Source: Chionoecetes opilio (Eukaryota; Arthropoda; Malacostraca; Decapoda; Majidae). From it: a stretch of 64,000 bases of DNA. The position numbers were made by a program, and so were the translations under genes. The stretch lies in the NCBI GenBank assembly GCA_016584305.1, contig JACEEZ010007182.1, forward strand, positions 281,001 to 345,000, given 5' to 3'. Under the pieces are notes generated by a model. It was given only the letters and a program-made list of their open reading frames with translations, was not told where the DNA came from and searched no databases. Positions 54,979 to 64,000 of this stretch are shown piece after piece (position 1 is the first letter of the stretch; every line of letters begins with the position of its first letter).

Positions 54979-56871
54979 GTGAGAGCTGCGTGTGGGCGGG
55001 AGAGAGGAGAGAGAGGGGGGAGAGGGAGGAGAAACAGGTGGGCGGCGAGTGACTTCTCCATCTCCCCCATCCCCTTCTCCCTTCCCAGAATCCCCCTGCC
55101 AGTCTGCCACTTCGTCAGTGTGCTCCGAGGCACGGTGGTGGGTAGGTGTGTGTGTAACACTCCGACAACCGCGGTGTCGTGAGGCGAGGTGGTGTACAGT
55201 GTCAAAAGTGGTGCTTCTAAGGAACTTAAGCTATAGTGCGGCTTCAGAGGCTTTCAGCGGATCTTAGCACTGCTTGAGGGCACTGTCTAGCATCCGGCAG
55301 TGCCTTGAATCCGAGGAAGGTTTGTTGGCTATCAGATCATCACTACCAACCCTGCTGATGAATGGAAAAGTGACGGATTGGGCGCTTGAAAAGGCAGTCC
55401 TTATTTTAGTTTTAATTTCGTGTCTTTCGTGACTTTAAATATCAGCATTGCAAGAGTTGGTATTATTACTTCAAACTGTAAATACTATCGGTGTGCACAA
55501 GAAGTCCTCTATGAATTGCCACTATCAACAAGGTGCAGATGCTGGGAACAAGCAGGGCGCACCGTGGAGATAAGGACAAGACAGCAAGTTGTCGTTCCAG
55601 CGGTGGTCGTGGCAGCCCTGTCCCTCGCCCCCCCGCCAGCCTGCCTCCATGGCTCGCGTCGCCCCGAACCAGCGAGTGAAGGCGATTCGAGCACAGAAGC
55701 TCGAGCCAAAGTTCCATCTGACTTATTACATCACTTCATGTCCAAGATTTTGATGATTGGTCCATGATGTAGGGTCTTAGTGCTTCGTCCATACGTGATG
55801 AATGCTCCTCTATATAGTGTATCCTAGGATGGGTGCGACTGAGGAAAAACAACAAGGAAATAACTGGTGTCGTGAAAATGGAGAAAGGGTTGAGTCTTGA
55901 GGATCAGGCGACGCAACAATGCAAGAGAGAAGAGAAGACTAGTGATGAACTCTTACTAAGATTATCAACATAGCTACACAACGGAATCAAACTATTGAAT
56001 CAAATCATATTAGTGAAGCTGATATTCATTATTGTGTGTGTATGAAGGCAAACGAAACTTTGGCTTGGCACGACAGAGTATCTCCCCGCCGTCTGTGTGT
56101 GTGTCTATGTGTGTGTTTGCGTCATTACAGCGCCGGTCAGGGCAGTGAGAGCAGCGGGAACATCGTGACACACAGGCACGCACACGTACACACGCACTCA
56201 GTGAAAGTGTACACCCGGGCCTGGCAGCGTGCAGCACACCCATTGCAGTCTTCCTGACGAGGTAAGCATCTTTTAGCCTCTAGGCCAGATTGTACTGTAG
56301 CTAAAGTCTGCCCGCCTTACCCCCCCCCCTCTCTCTTTCTCTCTCACTTATTCACATCCTTCACCGCCTCCCCCCCTCCCTCCATGGCGAACCTTCGCCC
56401 ACGTGCGCCCCCCTCCCCTCAGTCAGTGTGTTTCAGAATACTTCCATGTCGATACACGTCCTGCAACTTCTACTTGATCGGGTTTCAGTGTGTCAGGGAA
56501 GAGTGGTAGATGGTATCATTTAGTTACATCATAGTACTTTTATCTAATTACTGATTGCTTATTTTTTCGGTTCTACTGCAGTTTAATGCATTACAAGGCA
56601 CGTAGTTATAAACGTCCTCAACTTGTAGATTTGACCATTTGCAGTATTTCTAACCCCTACATCAGCCGTCAAAAATTAAAAGTAACATAAGGAGGGGCTG
56701 GGGGTCTGTGCCCCCTCAGTTAGGTTAGGTTACGTAACCAATGTCCGGGTTAGATTAGTTAACTAGCGGGGGTGTCTGGGGGGGCGCAACCCTCTAACTA
56801 AGTCAGAAAAGTATTGGTAAACAGGGAGTATTGTATTAGAATGCAGTTTTACCATTGTTTCTATACTCCTA

Positions 56872-56904
<33 letters not shown>

Positions 56905-56975
56905 CGTGTGCTTTAAAATTTAAAGTGTTGTATTTCATTCAAACCCAAACCAAAAAATCATGAACGCTTTTATAC
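54979..56975. other. GC-rich, repeat-poor region, possibly a 5' gene region
   Basis: No confirmed gene. A donor-like GACGAG/GTAAGC occurs at 56262/56263 after CATTGCAG/TCTTCC, so a non-coding leader exon is possible. A short GT/GC run is at 56874-56908, and TTAGGTTAGGTTA near 56721 is too short to be telomeric. Confidence 0.3.
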
Positions 56976-57321
56976 ATGTATGAGATATCGCACATATTCT
57001 ACTAACTTTTTTTGTTCATTATTATTTTTTTCCCGGAAAGTGTGCGTTGTGGGAGGCAACAAAAAACGTTTAATGATTTCCATGGTTTGTATTGAGGCTT
57101 TGGGAATCCCTATTACTGTTGCCTATAATCCTGTATTCCTGACTCAATTTACGTGTTTTTTGTTTTGTTTTTTTTGCCATGATATTGAAGGTTTTTATTT
57201 ATATTTGTGTGAAGTATTATGGAAATCACGTTGGGATATTGTATTCAAGCACTCCAATGCACATATAAACTCGCCCCCTACTTCACCCTCCACCCAACCA
57301 CTTCATCTCATCTACGCTTGT

Positions 57322-57392
57322 TACGTATGGCTGAGTGATGTCAAAGCGTGTTCCAGTGTAGCGTCCCCGCGTTCGAACCCCACTGGCTGTCT
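57322..57392 (+). repeat. tRNA-like sequence (pol III boxes), probably SINE-derived
   Basis: TGGCTGAGTGATG fits a pol III A box and GCGTTCGAACCCC fits a B box 35-40 bp later. Acceptor-stem pairing is not evident, so it is not called a functional tRNA. Confidence 0.35.
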
Positions 57393-57589
57393 GAGATTAT
57401 TATGGCGTGTTGGCATTTTGTATCGTCAATAAACTCTATGTTAGTACGTGCAAATTAAATTATCTAGATAGGAACAAGGTATCGTGTTTTGTCCCTTATT
57501 CATCCGCCTCTCCCCTGACAAATCACCAGTTAGTTCTCGAGAGGAAAAAGGGCATCGTAAGAAAGTAGCATACATAAAGCGAAGATTGA

Positions 57590-57680
57590 AGAGGAACTGT
57601 GTGTGTGTGTGTGTGTGTGTGACTGTGACTGTGTGTGACTGAGTGTTTGGCTGTGCGTGTGTGTCTGTGTCTTGTGTGTG
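57590..57680. repeat. (GT)n-rich microsatellite
   Basis: GTGTGTGT with GACTGT interruptions. Confidence 0.9.
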
Positions 57681-57970
57681 TATTCATCTAGTTGTATTTT
57701 ACAGGGTCTGAGCAACGTTCGTATGGCCCCGTCTCCATATCAACATTTATTTTATCATTCTTCCTTAGTTATTAGTGTTGGCCGAAGCCACCACCTCGGG
57801 AGGGGGGTCACAAACCCCCGGCTGACACCCGGTACTCATTCACTGCTGGGTGGACAGGGGCTCAGGTTTTTAAGAAGACCGCCCGTCTGTCTTCGTTCCA
57901 CCCGGGGATCGAACCCGAGACTTCTCGGTTGTGAGCCGAGCGTGCTAACCCTTACACTACGGAGTTCCCC
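57681..57970 (-). mobile_element. tRNA-derived SINE, copy 1
   Basis: Read on the minus strand: a tRNA-like head GGGGAACTCCGTAGTGTAAG with A box TAGTGTAAGGG, an anticodon-like stem-loop CTCGGCTCACAACCGAG (CAC, valine-like) and B box GGTTCGATCCC. A body of about 200 bp follows (CCGGGTGTCAGCC, TCGGCCAACAC), ending at TACAACTAGATGAATA and a CA repeat. The acceptor stem is imperfect and the body continues, so it is a SINE rather than a tRNA gene. Confidence 0.7.
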
Positions 57971-58200
57971 ATGAGTGTGTGTCTGTATGTGTGACTGTGT
58001 ATGTGGGGGGGGGGGGTGCTGTGTGTGTGTGACTGTGCATGTGTGCGCGTGTGACTGTGAGTGTGTGTGTGTGTGTGTGACTGTGTCTGTGACTGTGCGT
58101 GTGGCTGACTGTGTGTGTGTATGTGACTGTGTGTGTGTGTGTGACTGTGTGTGTGTGACTGTGTGTATGTGTGTGTGACTGTGTGTGTGTGTGTGTGTGG
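57971..58200. repeat. GT microsatellite with GACTGT units
   Basis: Compound GTGTGTGACT repeat of about 230 bp with a poly-G run at 58004-58015. Confidence 0.93.
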
Positions 58201-58439
58201 GAAGCGATTAGTTTACCCATCCTCGTATCCAGCACCAAGGTAGAAATATATTTATTTATATTTAAGTCGAGTGTTTCGCTTTAATTGAATTATTTTTTCT
58301 TTGTTCTTTGTATTTTGCGTTGAATAGAAATACTTTTGTTTTGATATATTCTCTTTCATTTCTGTTGGGTTTTTTCTGGTTCTCATGATTTTAATTTGTT
58401 TGTTTGTGTTGTTTATTTGTCATTGTAGCTTGCGAAATG

Positions 58440-58469
58440 GAGTGTGTGTGATTGTGATTATTTGGTTTC

Positions 58470-58513
<44 letters not shown>

Positions 58514-58715
58514 TTAGATAATTTGCTTTGGGTGGGATTATTATATTAGTTTCTGATTGATGTTTTCTCTTATTTTTCGGAGAAGAGTACACATTGATTT
58601 CTTTTTCTTTTTTACCCTGTCTGCGCATATTGTTCAGTGTGTGTGTGTGTGTGTGAGTGTGTGTGTGTGTGTGTGTGTATGGGTGTGTGTGTGTGTGTGT
58701 GTGTGTCAGGGCCTG
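58440..58715. repeat. (GT)n microsatellites
   Basis: GT runs at about 58471-58512 and 58637-58707, separated by AT-rich DNA. Confidence 0.9.
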
Positions 58716-58794
58716 GGGGTGTACCAGGAACAGAAGGCTAAACTATATAGCACAAAATATACCAAGGCAAAGGTTTACTAATAATGAATAACAT

Positions 58795-58872
58795 CCAGCA
58801 ACGGCCTCACAAACAACGGCCTCACAAACACGGCCTCACAAACAACCCACAAACAACGGCCTCACAAACAAC
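58795..58872. repeat. 17-bp tandem repeat
   Basis: About four units of AACAACGGCCTCACAAAC. Confidence 0.9.
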
Positions 58873-59109
58873 TCCAAGAAGCTCCGGTCCTCCGTAATCT
58901 TGAGAGAGAAGGGCTAATTATTACTATCATTACTGTTTATCACTTATTGTTGAGGTAATTGTAATGATTATCCTAAGGGAAAGGGTAAAAAATATTATTG
59001 ATATAATTACTTATTATTAATTATTCTCGAAGCAATTTTAATGATAATAATCCTCAAAGGGAAGGGGAAAAGGTAACACTCTTGGTCAGCCACGAGACTG
59101 GCCTTTTAA

Positions 59110-59310
59110 CCCCTTCACGCCCAGATCTTTCCTTTGCCATATAAAATCGTCTGTTGTTAGCCATAAAATTACGAAAAGTAACTAAATATACCAAATTAGC
59201 TAGTGGACAAGGATACTAAACAGGGCATATCTATAAAATATTGCTTATATCTATTAAAATCGTGTAATAGTAGTCAAATTACAGTGAAATTACGTTATGG
59301 GCCTCGAGAC
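59110..59310. mobile_element. TTAA-flanked MITE, copy 3 (inverted)
   Basis: Begins after TTAA (59106-59109) with CCCCTTCACGCCCAGATCTT and runs to GTTATGGGCCTCGAG. The far terminus has decayed, and the second TTAA is lost. Confidence 0.75.
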
Positions 59311-59399
59311 TTACTGTAAAGATGGCAGTGGTGTAGTGGCGGTGACGGTGTTGGAGCTCCACCGTCTGTGTGTGTTGTGTTGCGTTTCTATGCTGTGTT

Positions 59400-59508
59400 C
59401 TGTATTATGTGTGTGTGACTGTGTGCGCCTGTGTGTGTGTGTGACTGTGTGTGTGTGTGCGCCTGTGTGTGTGTGACTGTGTGTGTGTGTGCGCGCCTGT
59501 GTGTGTGT
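59400..59508. repeat. GT/GC microsatellite
   Basis: GTGTGTGACTGTGTGCGCCT-type compound repeats. Confidence 0.9.
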
Positions 59509-59645
59509 GTGTATTTACCTAGTTGTATTTACCTAGTTGTAACATACAGGAAAAGAGCTATGCTCGTACTGTCCCGTCTCCAAATCTACTATTATCCAGT
59601 TTGCCTTTTAAGTCCTGAATACTTCTTGCATTAATACTTCTCCCA
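59509..59645 (-). mobile_element. SINE/LINE 3' fragment related to SINE copy 1
   Basis: TATTTACCTAGTTGTA occurs twice, followed by GAGCTATGCTCGTACTGTCC and CGTCTCC. The same order is seen at 57681-57745. Confidence 0.55.
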
Positions 59646-60300
59646 TTGCGTGTGTGTGACTGTGTGTGTGTGAGTGCGCGCCTGTGTGTGTGTTGTGTTG
59701 TGACCGTCTGCCTTGTGATCCGCGCGGCGCCTGCAACCTCATCAATTATAGTATAGAGTAGGGCAGGCGGGTGAAGCAGAGCACGTGAGTTCGGACACAC
59801 TGACGAGCAGGTTGACGAAGCCACTAACGAGCTAGAAATAATGTTGGAGTGAGCGGGTGAAGCAGGGTGAACGAGCGTGTCATCTAACCTCGTTGTAGTG
59901 GTATAAAAAAAACAGCGTTGCTGCTAATTTGTTGCTGTCAAATTATAGTTGCGCGTAATTGAGATACGAGAATAATTTCCGTATTGTTATTGACAGTGCT
60001 TTGATGAAGTGAAAAGCTGCTCTCAGTCCATTGTGACGATACAGTGGACGTTGGCGCGACCTTGAGAGCCGCGACCCCGCTTGTCAGATTTTTTTTTTTT
60101 TAATTTGATTTTATTTGATTTATTTAATTTATTGCGCACAAGGCGTCATTCTAGTACATGAAAACATCTTAATAAAAATGAAACAGCAAATAACATGAAT
60201 CTAAAACTTTACCATTTTGGTCATTTTAGTGTCATTAAAATTGATCTCCAGTGCCTAGGTTCGAACTTTGGCAAAATTTTGGTCATATTTTGTTACCATA
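59646..60300. other. Unassigned DNA
   Basis: Nothing coding or repetitive beyond a short T run (60089-60100). Confidence 0.35.
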
Positions 60301-60309
60301 AAAAATTGA

Positions 60310-60670
60310 AAGGACACAAACACACATGCAAACACACATGCTTGTACGTACACACGTGAAACCTTGAAACAAACACACATGCAGACACACATGCTTGTAC
60401 GTACACACGTGACACCTTGAAACAAACACACATGCAGACACACATGCCTGTACACACTGAAACATTGAAACAAACACACATGCCTATGCACACTGAAACC
60501 TTGAAACAACACACATGCACACACATGCCTATACACACTGAAACATTGAAACAAACACACATGCAGACACACATGCCTGTACACACTGAAACATTGAAAC
60601 AAACACACATGCAGACACACATGCCTGTACACACTGAAACATTGAAACAAACACACATGCAGACACTACT
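60310..60670. repeat. Minisatellite of about 57 bp units
   Basis: About six units of AAACAAACACACATGCAGAC, ACACATGCCTGTACACACTG, AAACATTG; one unit is shortened. Confidence 0.9.
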
Positions 60671-60830
60671 GCAAACGTCATCACTCCGCTGCCGCAGGTG
60701 GTAATGAAGCAGCATTAGTCACACGCGGGTCATGGTGTGTCTCGATGTAATAGGAGACAAGGCAAGCGGAGATAAAAAAAAAAAGTACGCCGCTTTACCA
60801 CCACCGATGCCGCGTTGATTGTGTGTGTGT

Positions 60831-61099
60831 ATGTATTCACCCTCGGTCTTGTCCACGCGAGCTGGACCCGCGATCGCCAGTTTTACCCTCCCGGAAAGAG
60901 GTCGGAGCTTGTTGACCGATCATTGGGCAATGCTGGGACCTCACACACAACACACCCCTATGCCCTTCTCAAGAGTGACTGTAACCGCCCGTATTTGTCA
61001 ATGAAAAATCCCCGGGAGCGAGTAGGGTCGGGGATCGAATGCCCTACCACAGAATTTGGCCTGCCTGTCTGGCGTTCTTATCCACTTGACCAACGACCC
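60831..61099 (-). mobile_element. tRNA-derived SINE, copy 2 (different head)
   Basis: Minus strand: GGGTCGTTGGTCAAGTGGAT with an A-box-like TGGTCAAGTGG, and a B-box-like GCATTCGATCCCCGACCC. The body runs to GGGTGAATACATACACACAC. The head differs from copy 1. Confidence 0.6.
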
Positions 61100-61125
61100 A
61101 CGCTGGCGGTATGTGCGTGCGCGTG

Positions 61126-61127
<2 letters not shown>

Positions 61128-61160
<33 letters not shown>
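61128..61160. repeat. Short (GA)n
   Basis: About 30 bp of GA repeat. Confidence 0.9.
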
Positions 61161-62830
61161 TCTAACCCCTCCGCAGCGGTTTGGCATGGAAGAAAAATCA
61201 GGTTTGTGTATGACCTTGCTAGCCAGCGGACAGAAACTGGGGATGATACAGTACGTCTTTGCTAATGACTATGATAATGTGGGATAAGTAAGCTTAGTTT
61301 TAACTTAGACTCGCCTCAAAGGAACGGTTTTTCTCCTGCGGGAAAATCTTACGGTTTAGAAATCAATGAAGTTTTAACGGGACCGTCCACATGGAAGTAC
61401 CCGTGTGGCCAGATTGGCGTGGCACAGACTCACCTATATACCGCATGTACCGCTAACCAGGGTCATATAGTACTGCCGCTAACCGTCCGGCGGCGTGCGT
61501 TCTCGAATACTGCATAAGTTTATGGAGCACTTCAGACAGATGGTTTTTCGCCGTGCGGCTGTCGTGATACATAAAGGGCAGGGAGAAAGTGCTTCTTCTC
61601 ATTTTACAACCAGTTACAGCTTAGAAAGGCTATAGCTCTACAAATACTCGTGTTAAGGAGAGGCTGGGCACTGAACCTGTGGCCAGACACTCGCAAGGTG
61701 CACAACACACGAGTCCAAGTGATCACCGTGGCAAAGTGTGTTTAGGTTGTCCTTGATTGTGCCGCCGCCGTGCAGGGAGGAGGTAAGACCATTAGTGGGA
61801 TCAGAGTGGTGCTCGCCCTCATTATCCACCAACCTCCACTTGCCTCATCGCTGGATTGTATTACTTTGAAAGCCTGTGAATGTTTCACCTTCAGGGAAAG
61901 TCATCTCAGAATGAGGCACATTTATATATAATCCATTTGTGGCGTATCATATGATCCTACAAAGGTGAAGCAATCACAGCCTTTGGGACAGACTCCTTAT
62001 GAGAGTAAAGTGAGGCTGGGAGGATCCGGGTAGCTGAGTAGCTCAGACCACTTCTTTCCCTCTTGTTCTTCATGCACACAGGACGACAGGATGATAAATA
62101 CGAAACAAATGGAGAAAATATTCATTTTCCTTACCAAGTTGGGTTCTGCAAAGGAGATGAAGGAGGGACTTGATTATCTATTGTTTAAGAAGGGATTGAC
62201 TTTTATACTGATAGTTAGTATTTGCGTCCCTCCCTCCCTACCCTATAAGGCTTGGGAATGTCAAATAAAAAACCAATCAAATAAAAGTATAAAAAGCTCC
62301 AGGGCGGCGGATTCACATAGAATGTTAACTTCTTTGCCTTAATGAAACAATAATTTTCTGGATTTCATTAAGATATCCTTAATTCGGGCTGGTCAGCTGG
62401 TTCATTCTTTGACTGAGAGCCACGAAGAAAGGCATGCATGTGGCAGACAGTGTCCTGCAGCGCACCGATGCATACCAACATATAGCTGGTATGTTTTCGT
62501 TTTCTTCGTTCCGTAGAATTCCGTTCCTTCATTCCGTAGAATGTTTCACGCATATACGTAGTGCACCAATACTTATTTTACCCATAGTACATGTGTGACT
62601 TCCAAACGTTCCTCCCGAGGGACTGGTAATGGCTCAGGGGGAATAATCAACAGGGGAGAAATTTTTATTATCAATACTGTTCATCCCTGAAAAGAGCATT
62701 GATACTTTTATCTAAACAATAACAAGTATAATTGGAGCTGAAACTGGATTGCTGCACTGAAAACTGCTGAACTAAAATTAATCACTATTAACATTCACAT
62801 AGTTTAGCACCACCACCATCATCATCAACG
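61161..62830. other. Unassigned single-copy-looking DNA
   Basis: No repeat, inverted pair or coding frame that I can support. Confidence 0.35.
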
Positions 62831-62837
62831 CCTATAT

Positions 62838-62844
62838 ACAACTG

Positions 62845-62926
<82 letters not shown>

Positions 62927-63042
62927 ATCCACCATCACTACTACTACTTCTACTTCTACTACTACTACTACTATTACTACGTACTACCACAACAACAACT
63001 ACTATACTACTACCACCACAACTACTACCACCACTACTACTT

Positions 63043-63094
<52 letters not shown>

Positions 63095-63110
63095 ATCCAC
63101 AACCACCAAC

Positions 63111-63169
<59 letters not shown>

Positions 63170-63262
63170 ATACTGCTACTTCAACCACCCCTACTACCAC
63201 TACTACTACCACCACCACCACCAGTACACCACCACCCCCACTACCACTATTACTACCACCAC
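62838..63262. repeat. (CTA)n trinucleotide array
   Basis: CTA repeats with CCA interruptions over about 420 bp. The long Ser- or Val-rich frames on the minus strand are artefacts. Confidence 0.96.
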
Positions 63263-63420
63263 TGCTTCAACCTAGCCACCATCAGTGTCATCATCAGCAC
63301 GGTGGTGAGGCAAAACATGCACCGGACACAGACGTTTCCCCTGACTGGCTTTGCACGGATCACTTCTTCTCAGAAATTCCACCGTCTGAGAAAGGAAGCC
63401 GTCCAAGCAAAGCCAGTTAA

Positions 63421-63623
63421 CCCTTTGAGACCCAGAACGTAATTTTCATTTTAATTTGGATACCATTAGACGATTTTCATAAATATAACCAATATTTTAT
63501 AGATCTGACCTGCTTAGTATCCTTGTCCACTAGGTAATTTGGTATATCAAGTACTTTTTCGTGATACTATTGCTAACAACAGACGATTTCATGTAGCAAG
63601 GGAAAGATTTGGGCGTTAAAGGG
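63421..63623. mobile_element. TTAA-flanked MITE, copy 4
   Basis: Starts CCCTTTGAGACCCAGAACGT after TTAA (63417-63420) and ends GGGCGTTAAAGGG; the right flank has mutated to TTGA. Confidence 0.75.
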
Positions 63624-63631
63624 TTGAACCA

Positions 63632-63898
63632 TACACTCTCAGAAATGAGGGGTATATTAAGGGTAGAATTGTTACATCGCACCATCACTACCCTTTTTAA
63701 ACCCTATGTCCAGGCTGGAGGGTAGATGCTGCCGATTATACCCTTTATCTACCCTTTATCTACCTTTTTAGACGAGAGGGTTGGAAAAAGGTATATTTGC
63801 GTCGATCCGAAAGGGTATATTTGTAAGGGTAGAAAAAGGGTAGCAGTATTTCATCACTACAAATACCCTTTTCCTACCCTTCTTTTTCTAAGAGTGTA
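63632..63898. mobile_element. TA-flanked MITE (mariner-like)
   Basis: TA|CACTCTCAGAAATGAGGGGT at the left and, inverted, TA|CACTCTTAGAAAAAGAAGGG at the right. GGGTAGA motifs occur inside in both directions. About 267 bp with no ORF. TA duplication is the Tc1/mariner pattern. Confidence 0.6.
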
Positions 63899-64000
63899 GT
63901 TCTCTTTTTTTTTTTTTTTTTTATTTGTTTACGTTGAAGCCATATGAGTCTCCCTGTGTTCTCATCTCTCTTATTTTAACTCTCAGATCTATAACAAGTG

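Noticed and set aside
56980..57432. 150-codon ORF as a membrane protein
   Set aside because: It is an AT-rich frame without domains and ends inside a tRNA-like repeat.
57898..57970. Functional tRNA-Val gene
   Set aside because: The acceptor stem does not pair well and the transcript unit continues into a SINE body.
62832..63221. Ser-rich ORF
   Set aside because: It is a frame through the CTA array.

Overview
This window looks like repeat-dominated nuclear DNA of an arthropod, most likely a decapod crustacean (inference). The reasons are spliceosomal exon/intron signals, a Myb/SANT-type gene, a THAP-type gene, BEL/Pao and Ty3/Gypsy retrotransposons, several non-LTR retrotransposons, tRNA-derived SINEs, many MITEs, and long GA, GT, CTA and CA microsatellites. 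I see no bacterial operons, rRNA genes or CRISPR arrays. Very little is single-copy coding sequence.

Layout. 0-2.1 kb: part of a host gene on the minus strand, with two exons whose splice phases agree, encoding a Myb/SANT-like DNA-binding protein; a TTAA-flanked MITE lies in its intron. 2.1-7.5 kb: inverted repeats, fragments of two non-LTR retrotransposons and a MITE with a GA array at its core. 7.5-12.4 kb: a THAP-domain coding exon split by a young LTR retrotransposon (two 1.42 kb LTRs, 4-bp target duplication). Its short internal region carries a chimeric ORF whose first half is ribosomal protein L23 (uL14). 12.5-15 kb: fold-back elements and a 30-bp minisatellite. 15.9-21.9 kb: two degraded non-LTR retrotransposons ending in short tandem tails. 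22.3-25.1 kb: low-quality-looking inverted and tandem repeats.

26.3-49.8 kb is one nested structure. A minus-strand Ty3/Gypsy element (LTRs at both ends, 5-bp target duplication, inserted in a 60-bp tandem array) is cut inside its reverse transcriptase by a 17.3 kb insertion flanked by a 9-bp duplication. That insertion is a fold-back-like element with long inverted arms built partly from 16-17 bp tandem repeats. It holds a solo LTR of the 7.8-12.4 kb family, an AT-rich block of 684-bp and 167-bp repeats, a candidate first exon of a GxxxYxFEP-type protein, and a nearly intact BEL/Pao element. The BEL element has an SGNH-hydrolase-like ORF between its primer-binding site and gag.

49.8-64 kb: the rest of the 60-bp array, a stray piece of fold-back arm, a Helitron/Pif1-type helicase fragment, long microsatellites, a GC-rich region that may hold the 5' end of a host gene, two tRNA-derived SINEs, three more TTAA MITEs and a TA-flanked MITE.

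Relative order of events, by nesting: 60-bp array, then Gypsy, then fold-back element, then BEL and solo LTR. A later deletion removed the BEL 5' LTR, and a TAA-flanked MITE entered one Gypsy LTR.
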